A DNA stretch of 64,000 nucleotides from Planctomycetota bacterium (lineage in GTDB: Bacteria > Planctomycetota > UBA1135): positions 117,823-181,822 of the forward strand of contig JAQBXR010000002.1 in assembly GCA_027623295.1 (NCBI GenBank), in the 5' to 3' direction. A model generated the notes under the pieces. The model ran no database searches. It was not told the DNA's origin and saw only the letters and a list, made by a program, of their open reading frames with translations. Every line of letters starts with the position of its first letter. Position 1 is the first letter of the stretch. A program made the position numbers and the translations under genes. Positions 34,912 through 43,120 of the stretch are shown here, one piece after another.

Positions 34912-35922
34912 ATGATGTTCCGCCTGAGCCCCGCCCTCCTTTTGCCCCTGTTCCTCGTCGCATGCAGTGGCGAAACACCGGACCTGGTGGTTTATTGCGC
35001 CTTGGATCAGGATCTCTCCGAACCTCTCATTAAGGAGTTCGAAACCCGCACCGGCTTGACCGTCCAGACCCAGTTCGATGTCGAGCGCAATAAGACGGTC
35101 GGCCTAGTCAATCGGATTCTGGCTGAAGCCAAAAACAACCCGCATTGCGATGTGTTCTGGAATAATGAAATCGCGCACACACTTCGCCTGCAACAAGCCG
35201 GCTTAACCGTGCCTTATCTGAGTCCGGCAGCCGAGGGAATTCCTGCTGCCTTCCGCGATGCCGATGGCCACTGGACTGGTTTCGCCGCACGTGCTCGGGT
35301 GATTCTCTATCGCACCGATGCCAAACTACCGGTGCCCACCAAACTCGACGATTTCTTGGATCCAAAGTTCGCCCAGCACGGCGCGATGGCTGCTCCACTG
35401 ACGGGCACCACCCTGACCAATGCCACCGTCTTAGCCGAACTTCGCGGGCGACAAGAAGTCCTCGATTGGTTCACGGCAGTTAAAGCCGCCGGCCTGCATT
35501 TTGGTTCCGGCAATGCTGACGTCATGCGCCGCACCACCTCGGGTGATTTTCATTGGTGTTTCACGGATACCGATGATGCCGCCAAAGCCATTGACGCAGG
35601 CCATCCGGTTGCGGTGCGTTACCTTGAACAGGGCGCTGGCACGACCGGTGTTCTTCTTATTCCAAACACGCTCTGTCTTTTAGACAGTGGGAAAAACCAA
35701 AGTGCGGCCAAGCAGTTTGCTGACTTCATTTTAAGTTTCGAAACGGAATCTCGTTTGGCACACAGCGTGTCGCGCCAAATCCCCTTGCATGCAGGTGCCC
35801 TGATTCCAGATGGCGTTGGCAAGCCCGGCACGGATTTTCAACTGATGGAAGTGGATTGGACGGCGGTTGCGGCCAATATTGGCGATTTGGCGATTGTCCT
35901 ACAGGAGGCCTTCGTCCGTTGA
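34912..35922 (+). CDS. Ferric iron ABC transporter substrate-binding lipoprotein (FbpA-like)
   Basis: A periplasmic solute-binding lipoprotein of 336 aa. Signal peptide and lipobox: LFLVACSG, Cys about 17 residues in. The mature part begins LVVYCALDQDLSEPLIKEF, the typical start of iron(III)/2-aminoethylphosphonate-type binding proteins, with SGNADVMRRTTSGDFHW and the conserved YLEQGAGTTG later. The start is one of two adjacent ATGs (34912 or 34915); the longer frame from 34813 lacks a signal peptide. It is the first gene of an operon with permease and ATPase. Iron is the usual substrate, but thiamine or phosphonate are possible. I see no Fur box upstream. Confidence 0.88.
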   Translation: MMFRLSPALLLPLFLVACSGETPDLVVYCALDQDLSEPLIKEFETRTGLTVQTQFDVERNKTVGLVNRILAEAKNNPHCDVFWNNEIAHTLRLQQAGLTVPYLSPAAEGIPAAFRDADGHWTGFAARARVILYRTDAKLPVPTKLDDFLDPKFAQHGAMAAPLTGTTLTNATVLAELRGRQEVLDWFTAVKAAGLHFGSGNADVMRRTTSGDFHWCFTDTDDAAKAIDAGHPVAVRYLEQGAGTTGVLLIPNTLCLLDSGKNQSAAKQFADFILSFETESRLAHSVSRQIPLHAGALIPDGVGKPGTDFQLMEVDWTAVAANIGDLAIVLQEAFVR

Positions 35923-37484
35923 TCACCTGGTTGAATACTCGCAGCCCGCGCCCTTGGTGGGCACTGGCTTTGCTGGCTAGCCTAATTGCAGCGTGGATTC
36001 CCTTAGCGCCTATCCTCGCGCCTTTGGTGCGTATTGATCGCTTGGCTCAAATGCTCGACAGCCGCACCGCCATGCTGCTGTGGCGCTCCATTTGGATGTC
36101 CAGCGGTGCGGGCCTGGTCGCCATTTTTCTCGGATGGCCGTATGCCATCATGGCTTGCCGCTTACGTTTCCCTGGTGCTGGCCTGTTCAAGCTGCTCATG
36201 CCGTTGCCGCTGTTGCTGCCACCACTCATGGTCGCCCAGGCTTGGTTTGGATTAACTGGCATGACTGGAGCATGGGCTTCGATATTCACTTTTGGTGTTT
36301 GTTATGCGCCCCTTCCCGCCCTACTTGCATCACGCAGCCTTGCGTATCAATCCGCAGCGGCGCATGAATCTGCGCTCCTGATTGGTCCTGGCTTTGCCAT
36401 TGGAGAAATGCTGCGGATCTCTTTTTTGCCCGCAATGATTGGCGCTTGCTTCGCCTTCCTTTTCGCAGCTTCCGATTTTGCGGTGCCCGATTACTTTGCC
36501 ACGGTTGGCGATCTCTTCCACGTTTATGCCGCAGAGATCTTCGGCAACTCGCGTAACTATGACTACGCCGCTGGCGCCACTTCCAGCCTGCCTTTAGTTT
36601 TGCTTGGATTCTTAGTTCTGCTAGGCACGGCGAATCTGCAACGACGTCAAATGAACTTTGAAACTTCGCATGGACGATCTGCGACTGGCCTAAACTTGCG
36701 CACCGGACAATTCTTCAGCTCAGGTCTTTGTTTGGCGCTAATCGTAGTGCTTCTCCTGGCACCACTTGGCCGCATTATTTACGAAACCGGCATGCAAGGC
36801 CCTCTCAGTGAACGGTCCTGGAGCGAAGTCAGTAGTGCAGCCTTTCACGATGCCGTCACCCGAGGCCGCGACGATGTCCTGCGCACTCTCAGCTACTCTG
36901 GCCTTGCAGGACTCATGTGCCTGGTGCTTGCCCCACTGTGGGCGCATATGCTGTTGAAATCACGCTCCATTCGACGCTTCGCGCTCATGATCGGGGTGAC
37001 TCTTCCCCTGCTGGTACCTTCGGTCGCGCTTGGTTTTGGCAGTATCTTAATGTTCAACCAACCCTGGCTTGAAAACTTCTACAACAGCATTTGGCTACCG
37101 GCCCTGTTAGTCGCCGGCCGCTTTCTACCGATTGCCGTTTGGATTATGGTCGAACGGATGGGGCGCATTCCGGAAGCCCAAGAAGATGCCGCAGCATTGG
37201 CTGGCTGCGGCTACCTCACCCGTCTCTTCCGCTATCGCCTTGGCCCCGTCCGCAGTGCTTGGTGGTTAGCGGCTGGCCTGGTGGTTGCCTTTGGAGTCCG
37301 CGAGCTCGACTTTGCGATTCTGCTTCCGGCGGCAAATCAATCGGCCGCAGTGCGTTACTACAACGCACTCCACTTCTCGCGCGATAACTTTGTCGCAGCT
37401 TACGGCTTGGTTCTCGCCATCCTTCTGTTCCTGCCGGTCATGCTCTTCGCATGGTGGCGTAACCTCCGGCCCTCGCAGGCATGA
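35919..37484 (+). CDS. Ferric iron ABC transporter permease (FbpB-like, fused double permease)
   Basis: An inner-membrane permease of 521 aa with about twelve membrane segments arranged as two homologous permease halves, as in FbpB. The second half contains MGRIPEAQEDAAALAGCGY, the EAA-type loop that contacts the ATPase; the first half has a similar AAHESALLIGPG. The start is TTG 35919, which overlaps the FbpA-like stop as TTGA and has AGGAGG about 10 nt upstream; an in-frame upstream ATG at 35856 lies deep in the previous gene and is not used. It overlaps the ATPase gene by 4 nt. Confidence 0.9.
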   Translation: MITWLNTRSPRPWWALALLASLIAAWIPLAPILAPLVRIDRLAQMLDSRTAMLLWRSIWMSSGAGLVAIFLGWPYAIMACRLRFPGAGLFKLLMPLPLLLPPLMVAQAWFGLTGMTGAWASIFTFGVCYAPLPALLASRSLAYQSAAAHESALLIGPGFAIGEMLRISFLPAMIGACFAFLFAASDFAVPDYFATVGDLFHVYAAEIFGNSRNYDYAAGATSSLPLVLLGFLVLLGTANLQRRQMNFETSHGRSATGLNLRTGQFFSSGLCLALIVVLLLAPLGRIIYETGMQGPLSERSWSEVSSAAFHDAVTRGRDDVLRTLSYSGLAGLMCLVLAPLWAHMLLKSRSIRRFALMIGVTLPLLVPSVALGFGSILMFNQPWLENFYNSIWLPALLVAGRFLPIAVWIMVERMGRIPEAQEDAAALAGCGYLTRLFRYRLGPVRSAWWLAAGLVVAFGVRELDFAILLPAANQSAAVRYYNALHFSRDNFVAAYGLVLAILLFLPVMLFAWWRNLRPSQA

Positions 37485-38143
37485 GTTCACCCTTACTCAA
37501 CGTCCAGTCTCTGCAAAAATCCTTCGGCGCGCAAAAGATTCTCGTCGATCTCAATCTTCAGCTCGAAGCTGGGCAACGAATTTCCATTCAAGGCCCCTCT
37601 GGCTGTGGCAAATCGACTTTGCTGCGCATCCTGGCTGGCCTAGAGTCTCCGGACGATGGCACCATTTCCCTCTCCGGCAAAGCTGCTAACCATAAACAAT
37701 ATATTTTGTTACAGCCATGGCAGCGCAGTACGCAAATGGTTTTTCAAGACCTTGGCCTGTGGCCGACCCGCAGCGTGCTGCAGCATGTTATCGATGTGCG
37801 CAAAGCCAGCAACTTGACCGATCCCAAGGGGGAAGGTGAAAAAATCCTGAATCAACTCGGCCTTGGGCATCTTCTCAAGCGCCGCCCTGGCAAATTGTCT
37901 GGCGGAGAAGCCCGACGCCTTGCCTTCGCGCGGGTCATGGCCTTAGAACCTAAACTCATTTTGCTCGACGAAGCCTTCTCTAGCCTTGACCCAGATAATC
38001 GCGAGCAAGGTTTTGAAATGTTGGAGCAAGTCCTGGCAAGCACCGGCGCGGCGGTGATTCTGGTGACGCATGATCCCGCAGAGGCCGAACGGCTGGGCGG
38101 GACCGCCTATCGGATGATGGAGGGTCAACTCTCATGCGTTTAG
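37481..38143 (+). CDS. ABC transporter ATPase of the ferric uptake operon (FbpC-like)
   Basis: A 220-aa ATP-binding subunit. Walker A is QGPSGCGKSTL at about residue 39, the signature is LSGGEARRLAFARVMA at about 133, and Walker B is LILLDEAFSSLDP, with the switch His in LVTHDPAEAERL. It lacks the long C-terminal regulatory domain of classical FbpC and is of minimal length. The ATG overlaps the permease stop (ATGA), and its 3' end overlaps the cytochrome gene by 10 nt. It drives uptake by the two upstream gene products. Confidence 0.93.
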   Translation: MSSPLLNVQSLQKSFGAQKILVDLNLQLEAGQRISIQGPSGCGKSTLLRILAGLESPDDGTISLSGKAANHKQYILLQPWQRSTQMVFQDLGLWPTRSVLQHVIDVRKASNLTDPKGEGEKILNQLGLGHLLKRRPGKLSGGEARRLAFARVMALEPKLILLDEAFSSLDPDNREQGFEMLEQVLASTGAAVILVTHDPAEAERLGGTAYRMMEGQLSCV

Positions 38144-39099
38144 GAACCATCCTTAGTTTTGTGTTTGCCCTGGCCGGGATTGCGGTCTTAGTCAAAATTG
38201 TTTTACCACCGACAAACGCAGAGCCCTTACGCATTCTTTCCTCTGCCCAATGCTTGGATTGCCATGCAGGTGTGGCTGAAGAATGGCAAGCTTCCCACCA
38301 CAAATTTGCCTATGAAAACCCTGAAGTGCGTAAGTTGTCGAACGACTTCGCAAATCAGGAATGCATCGCGTGTCATGCTCCGCGTCCGGTGCTAAATTTT
38401 GAGCCCGGCGAACGCGTGTTAGCACGTCAAAGTGAACGCGGCTTAGGTGTAGATTGTTTGGCTTGTCACGCGCATCCGGAGGGTGGTGTCGGAACCAGTA
38501 ACCCAAATGCAAAATCCGATGCGCCTTGCCGTCCAAGAAAGGTGGAACGCATGGCCTCGGTGGAGCATTGTGCGTCGTGCCATAACCAGCACAAAACTGT
38601 CGAACAATGGCGTGCTGCACCAGAGGAATTGAAGGGCGACAACTGCCTTCATTGCCACATGCCTGAAACTTGGCGTGAGGGTGGCCGTAAAGGCCGCGAT
38701 CATAGTTTCAAAGCCAGCCATGATTTACCGAGCCTGCAATCGGCGGTGACCATGAATGCTGCTTGGGATCAAAATGGCGCATGGGTTTCCTTGAGTAACC
38801 AAGGTGCTGGTCACAACTTCCCCACCGACGAGCGTTCGCGCGCGGCAGACTTACAAGTACGTTGGAAAGATGCGCAAGGCGAATGGAGTCTGTGGGAACG
38901 GGTGCACCGCTTCCGGGACCCTTACCGTGACGAAACCGATCTCACCAACACCCAACTCCCTTCCGGAGAAACGCAGCGCTTCGAATTGACCGCCACCGAT
39001 GGCGCTGAGGAAGCAGAAGTACGTTTGCTCTACCGTCTCAATCCATACTTGGAAGATGCGTTGGCATCGGAATTATTCCGCATGTCCTTGCGTAAATAG
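38134..39099 (+). CDS. Membrane-anchored pentaheme cytochrome c
   Basis: A multiheme c-type cytochrome of 321 aa. Residues 5-25 form a signal anchor. Five CxxCH heme sites are at 40-44 (CLDCH), 77-81 (CIACH), 108-112 (CLACH), 146-150 (CASCH) and 171-175 (CLHCH). The C-terminal 130 residues are heme-free and look beta-rich, with GAGHNFPTDERSRA. This pattern resembles cytochrome c-554-type and other electron-transfer multihemes. The start overlaps the ABC ATPase gene by 10 nt, so it is a member of the iron-uptake operon. A role in reducing ferric iron at the membrane is a plausible inference. Confidence 0.9.
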   Translation: MRLGTILSFVFALAGIAVLVKIVLPPTNAEPLRILSSAQCLDCHAGVAEEWQASHHKFAYENPEVRKLSNDFANQECIACHAPRPVLNFEPGERVLARQSERGLGVDCLACHAHPEGGVGTSNPNAKSDAPCRPRKVERMASVEHCASCHNQHKTVEQWRAAPEELKGDNCLHCHMPETWREGGRKGRDHSFKASHDLPSLQSAVTMNAAWDQNGAWVSLSNQGAGHNFPTDERSRAADLQVRWKDAQGEWSLWERVHRFRDPYRDETDLTNTQLPSGETQRFELTATDGAEEAEVRLLYRLNPYLEDALASELFRMSLRK

Positions 39100-39102
39100 C
39101 CC

Positions 39103-40386
39103 ATGGGATCACGGAGCCAAGGTTGGATGATTGCAGGTGCGCTTAGCTTGGCACTTTCCTGCAGCGATGCACAAACCGTAACCAACAACGAAGTGGCAGC
39201 GCCGCAGTGGGATACCGTGGTCACGCAACACCTCGAACAATATGCCGCCGATGGTTTGCCGGAGATTACGCAGGACGACCAGGGGGAGGTTTTAGATTTA
39301 CTCGATCTGGCACTCAGTACTGAAAAGGGCAAACGTCAGGCTTACCAAGTGTTTGACGGTAAAGGAGCACCTTGGGTGACGTCGGTCATGCTTTCTTTAG
39401 TGGAAGGCCGTGATGCAGACCAGGAAATGAAGGCCGCGGCGTATGCATGGCTACGCGAATTCGGAATTGAAGCCATGGTGCCACGGCTAACTTTGCGTCT
39501 GAAGTATGAAAAGGATTGGCCCGCCAACGTAGAGATTGCCTTTGGCCTCTTGCGCTTCGGATGCGGTGCTGGACTGGACCCTTTAGTGATTATCTTACGT
39601 ACCGAAGAAGGCATCAAAGACCTTGAGTATGCACGCTGGGCCGCGATTGAAGGACTCGCCGCTCTCCCGCCAAAATACGGGTGGACGCCTGGAGCAAACT
39701 TTGATGACGACTGGCACCGCCTCTTGGAAGTCGATGAAGTTTGGCTCAGAACCCACTTATTAGGTGGTTTCGAGCACAGCCAAGAAACGTCGCGCGCTTA
39801 TCGTGCGGAAGTCTGGAAAACTTTGGCCAAGTTTCAATCCCAACGCCTTCGCCCCGTCGATGACGCACGCTACGTTTTAGCCCGCCAACCCACCTGGGCC
39901 TTCGATGCCATCGTCCAAACGACTTATGACGAAGTTGGGTATGTGCGGGAACACGCTTTGCAAACCCTCGACTGGATCGGAGCGCCAGTTGGACGCTGGG
40001 CACAGGACACCGACTTCGGGTTATATGCAAAACTTGCCCCCCTGCTTGGCGATGGCCGCCTTCGTGGCCGCGTTTTAGAAGCCATGGGAGCAAGTGGATT
40101 ACCCATCATGCAAGAAGCCATTCTGCCTTGGTTACGCGAAGGCAATCTAGAAGAGAGCACCGCCGCGGCCGATGCGCTGCTGCGTTGTGCGAACCAAGAG
40201 GTGCTGCGCCCGATTGAGGCTTTACTTGCAACCAAACCTTATCTCAGTCCGGAATGCCGCTATGCCTTGGAATGCTTGCGCAGGGTCTTGGATTCCGATT
40301 ATGAGATTCAAGTTCCACAAGGCATCGACCCAAGCGAGATTGCTCGGCGGGACCGCTGGGCAAGCCTACGAAGCGAAATTTTCTAG
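39103..40386 (+). CDS. HEAT-like repeat lipoprotein of unknown function
   Basis: A probable lipoprotein of 427 aa: MGSRSQGWMIAGALSLALSCSDAQ gives a hydrophobic core and a Cys in LALSC. The rest is a helical solenoid with HEAT-like spacing, for example YAWLREFGIEAMVPRLTLRL, YAKLAPLLGDGRLRGRVLEAM and ADALLRCANQEVLRPIEALL. It begins 3 nt after the cytochrome stop and ends the iron operon; its stop overlaps that of the convergent RDD gene (CTAG). Its role may be structural or in scaffold formation with the cytochrome; no direct evidence. Confidence 0.78.
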   Translation: MGSRSQGWMIAGALSLALSCSDAQTVTNNEVAAPQWDTVVTQHLEQYAADGLPEITQDDQGEVLDLLDLALSTEKGKRQAYQVFDGKGAPWVTSVMLSLVEGRDADQEMKAAAYAWLREFGIEAMVPRLTLRLKYEKDWPANVEIAFGLLRFGCGAGLDPLVIILRTEEGIKDLEYARWAAIEGLAALPPKYGWTPGANFDDDWHRLLEVDEVWLRTHLLGGFEHSQETSRAYRAEVWKTLAKFQSQRLRPVDDARYVLARQPTWAFDAIVQTTYDEVGYVREHALQTLDWIGAPVGRWAQDTDFGLYAKLAPLLGDGRLRGRVLEAMGASGLPIMQEAILPWLREGNLEESTAAADALLRCANQEVLRPIEALLATKPYLSPECRYALECLRRVLDSDYEIQVPQGIDPSEIARRDRWASLRSEIF

Positions 40387-41198
40387 ACGCCCGCTTGGGA
40401 AAACTGAGAGATCCAGGTGAAAATCAACATACTCACGCCGATCGCTGCAGCTAGATGAATGCCCCGCATGGTGCCATGTTGCACCAAGCAATGATTACGT
40501 TGATCCCAGGCCGTGGTGCCGTGATCTAGGTACTCCTTAAAGGCCAAGCCCTGGAAGAGCAAGTTCATGGGTGGAATCCCTAAGCACATACCCTGCACCA
40601 ATACCTGGAAGGTGCGGCGTAAAGCTTCGCTATAGCTAAGCAGACGGTTTTCTTGGTGCACCACGCGGATGCGAAAAATCCACTTTCCTGGAGTCATGCC
40701 CCACTTAGAAATCAGCCAAGATTCGACGAATCCCAAGATTCCAAAGGTGAGAATGGCACCCATAAAGACGTTGACCATGCTCACTTCAGCGGATTTATCC
40801 ACGGTAATGAACAAACTCAACAGCATCATCAGCAAATAATAGTCAATGAGTCGTGCCAGGAACCGGTTCCAGCCTAAACGCGTACGCATGGAATGTTCGG
40901 ACGAAGATTGCCCCACACCCATGCTGGTCGGCCGCGGAGCTCCAGAAAATGGATTTGCTCCAGCACTTGCCGCCGATGGATTAGCTTCTGGTTCTACTCG
41001 CGAGGTCAGCACAGGGACTGGTGGAGCAGGTCGATAGAGTTCCGGTACCTTTTCGGCAGAGGCCCAATCTGACATACCTTTGGACCAAACCTTGATGTCC
41101 ACGGGGAGATTGCCGCCCAACAACATGCTGCGCAACTCCTCCTCGGAAATGGGGCCTTTTTGCTCGTCACCAAGCGCGAAATACCACTCTGCACTCAT
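40383..41198 (-). CDS. GYF_2-RDD membrane protein
   Basis: A 271-aa protein with an N-terminal GYF_2-type domain (residues about 4-50: EWYFALGDEQKGPISEEELR, then SKGMSDWASAEKVPEL), a Pro-rich linker, and an RDD membrane domain at about 105-265. RDD marks are RLGWNRFLARLIDYYLL near 110 and KWGMTPGKWIFRIRVV. RDD proteins are linked to sodium or small-molecule traffic, but mostly unassigned. The ATG start overlaps the stop of the selenoprotein gene (ATGA), so it should be translated after it. The stop is shared with the convergent HEAT-like gene. Confidence 0.87.
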   Translation of the reverse strand: MSAEWYFALGDEQKGPISEEELRSMLLGGNLPVDIKVWSKGMSDWASAEKVPELYRPAPPVPVLTSRVEPEANPSAASAGANPFSGAPRPTSMGVGQSSSEHSMRTRLGWNRFLARLIDYYLLMMLLSLFITVDKSAEVSMVNVFMGAILTFGILGFVESWLISKWGMTPGKWIFRIRVVHQENRLLSYSEALRRTFQVLVQGMCLGIPPMNLLFQGLAFKEYLDHGTTAWDQRNHCLVQHGTMRGIHLAAAIGVSMLIFTWISQFSQAGV

Positions 41199-41545
41199 GA
41201 TCCTAGAACCTCGTCATACATGGGTTCACAAAAGCCAACCACCAAAGTGCGTCCGAGACGCAGCGTTGGGGCACGTAGATTTCCGGTGGGTCCTAACATG
41301 GGCTTTCTTGATTCCTCGGATACCTTTAGGTCCGAGCTGAGGTATTTCACAAACTTCTTGCCGCGACCAATAAAGACTTGGTCGACTTGATCCAGCAGTA
41401 AACGAGCGGCACTGGCCCCTTGAGGCGCTTTGCGCGCATCTACCGTCTGAGAAGACTCTAATCCGTGTTTCTGCAGATAACTATCCGCATGCGTACACGA
41501 CGTTCAGCTCTTCCGGTGCAGGTACCAATCGAGGGTCAAACCCAT
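41195..41545 (-). CDS. ArsC/thioredoxin-fold selenoprotein (in-frame TGA read as Sec14)
   Basis: This gene is invisible to standard calling because of an in-frame TGA (41504-41506). Read through, it gives 116 residues: 13 codons from ATG 41545, then Sec14, then 102 codons to TGA 41195-41197. The start is MGLTLDWYLHRKS, followed by U-T-S-C-T-H-A-D, a UxxC where thioredoxin-fold ArsC/Spx-type proteins have CxxC. The rest (VDARKAPQGASAARLLLDQV, FIGRGKKFVKYLSSDL, PMLGPTGNLRAPTLRLG, then LVVGFCEPMYDEVLGS) is a coherent ArsC-like domain ending with the usual PT-x-R and VGF strands. A SECIS-like hairpin follows the TGA. It lies 28 nt after the metal-permease stop and overlaps the RDD gene as ATGA. 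It is likely a redox enzyme; the substrate is unknown. To my knowledge RefSeq uses the name ArsC family (seleno)protein for similar proteins; I could not check this. Confidence 0.85.
41472..41489 (-). promoter_or_regulatory. Bacterial SECIS-like hairpin of the ArsC-family selenoprotein
   Basis: On the minus strand TGCGGAT pairs with ATCTGCA (seven pairs, one G-T) around apical loop AGTT. It starts 14 nt after the recoded TGA, so the loop is 21 nt from it. The bacterial SECIS pattern calls for a short stem, a small loop with an early G and a loop distance of roughly 16-37 nt, all met here. It lies inside the coding sequence, as in other bacterial selenoprotein genes. Confidence 0.7.
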
Positions 41546-41573
41546 GGTGTCATTGTATCCGCAACCGTGCCCC

Positions 41574-42449
41574 CTAAAGGCTGGGCTTGCTAACTCTTGC
41601 CAGGAATGTGGCAAATAAGGCACAACTCGCGGCAACACACACAGCGGAAGGCCCAAAGGGCCAATCTAGCTCCAAGGACATGGGCCATGCGAGGAGCACC
41701 GAACCAAGTCCGACCGCCAATACGTAAAACAAAAATTGACGCAGGTTTCGCGCTAAAGCCCTGGCCGCTAAGGGAGGCAAAAAGAGCAAGCCAAAAACCA
41801 AAATGGGACCAACCGTCATGACTCCCGCGCCAATCGTAAATCCAATCAGCAGGAGCTGCAAAACCTCCACGAATCGTACCGGTAAGCCCAAGGAAACGGC
41901 CTGATCTGGATCAAAGGCGGAAACGATGAGCGCCCTTCGAAAATGAATTAGAAAGAACAAACAGAGTAGGCTTGCACTCGAGAGGACCACAAGTCCATGC
42001 ACATCTAAAAGCAAAACTTCTCCGCGCATCATGGTTTCTGCGAGGTTATTGCCGGCCGGTGCAGAGGTCAAAAACAGCACCGACAGCGCCGAAGCCGTAG
42101 CAAAGGCACCAGCCAAGACTGCGCCTGAATCACGGGGACCACCAGATGTGGCGCCAAAAACCGCCAAGGCAAAACAGGCCGACCCCGCAGCGAATGGCAA
42201 CAGGTAGGACATGGGAGGATGGCCATGGTCCAAGAAGTAGGCGGTCATGGTTGGAAAAATTGGCAACAAAAAAAGTCCCAATGCGATGCCGGCTGCAGCA
42301 AATTGAGGTACTGCAATCCCCAAAAAAGCCTCCCGTCGGAGAAACATGAGGGCGCCAATTAATGGCAACACAATGCCGACGACTAAAGAGGCCAAGAAAC
42401 TTAAACCGAAAAGTTCGCGGTAGAGGTCGAAGTCTTGAATCAAGCCCAT
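41574..42449 (-). CDS. Zinc/manganese-type ABC transporter permease (ZnuB-like)
   Basis: A polytopic membrane permease of 291 aa in the ABC-3 family that moves Zn2+ or Mn2+. It has eight or nine membrane segments, the early FLRREAFLGIAVPQFAAAGIALG, and GFTIGAGVMTVGPILVFGLLFLPPLAA, both typical of ZnuB/MntB. ATG 42449 is chosen; a longer frame to 42476 adds residues without family support. It overlaps the ATPase gene by 10 nt and is followed after 28 nt by the selenoprotein gene. Metal specificity cannot be read off. Confidence 0.92.
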   Translation of the reverse strand: MGLIQDFDLYRELFGLSFLASLVVGIVLPLIGALMFLRREAFLGIAVPQFAAAGIALGLFLLPIFPTMTAYFLDHGHPPMSYLLPFAAGSACFALAVFGATSGGPRDSGAVLAGAFATASALSVLFLTSAPAGNNLAETMMRGEVLLLDVHGLVVLSSASLLCLFFLIHFRRALIVSAFDPDQAVSLGLPVRFVEVLQLLLIGFTIGAGVMTVGPILVFGLLFLPPLAARALARNLRQFLFYVLAVGLGSVLLAWPMSLELDWPFGPSAVCVAASCALFATFLARVSKPSL

Positions 42450-43120
42450 AATTTCTCCAAGCCCTCGGCACTGCACATGATTTCAGGGGCCAATTCTTCC
42501 AAAGATCCATTCTTGACCAAAACAGAACGATTCACATAGTTGCGCAAGGCAAGCGGTTGATGACTCACTAAAACAATGGAAGTACCACTAAGCATTTGTT
42601 GCTTCAACAGCTCCAAGACCATGGAGGTTGCGCGAGCGTCCACGCCAGAAACGGGTTCATCTAACAGCAAAAAGTTGGGTTGTAAAACAAGAGAGCGAGC
42701 CAAAAGCACTCGCTGTTTTTGACCTCCAGACAGGCGGCCGAAAAGTTGATCCGACCGTGCGGACATGGAGACTAACTCCAATACGCTCATCACACGCTGT
42801 CTTCTTTCTTCCGAACGAAGCTGGATGTCCTGCCTCCATAGGCCCATTTCCACGACATTAAAGACCGAAGCGGGAAACCCAGCATCGAGCTGCAATTGCT
42901 GAGGAACATATCCCATGACTAAATCTGGAGCCACTTGAAGCTCTCCACGCAGAAGCGGAAGAACTCCAAGTAAGCTTCGTACTAGTGTGCTTTTTCCGGT
43001 TCCGTTGGCACCAGCCAAAAGGAGGAAGTCGCCTTTCTCCACACTGAGGTTCACATGGTGAAGGATATTCTCCCCCGCTCGATAACCGAGGTTTGCATCC
43101 ACCAAGCATAATCGGCTCAC
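42440..43120 (-). CDS. Zinc/manganese-type ABC transporter ATPase (ZnuC-like)
   Basis: A 226-aa ATP-binding subunit. Walker A is LAGANGTGKSTLV at about residue 36, the signature LSGGQKQRVLLARSLVLQ at about 129, and Walker B LLLDEPVSGVDA, with the switch His in VLVSHQPLAL. The GTG start overlaps the binding-protein stop as GTGA and the 3' end overlaps the permease. The Q-loop YVPQQLQLD and overall length match ZnuC/MntA-type ATPases. Confidence 0.94.
   Translation of the reverse strand: MSRLCLVDANLGYRAGENILHHVNLSVEKGDFLLLAGANGTGKSTLVRSLLGVLPLLRGELQVAPDLVMGYVPQQLQLDAGFPASVFNVVEMGLWRQDIQLRSEERRQRVMSVLELVSMSARSDQLFGRLSGGQKQRVLLARSLVLQPNFLLLDEPVSGVDARATSMVLELLKQQMLSGTSIVLVSHQPLALRNYVNRSVLVKNGSLEELAPEIMCSAEGLEKLWA

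Noticed and set aside
41080-41390. Plus-strand open frames across the intergenic-looking stretch 41080-41390
   Set aside because: They are antisense to the RDD gene and the selenoprotein gene, which fits a known fold in the other direction; the plus-strand translations show no domain.
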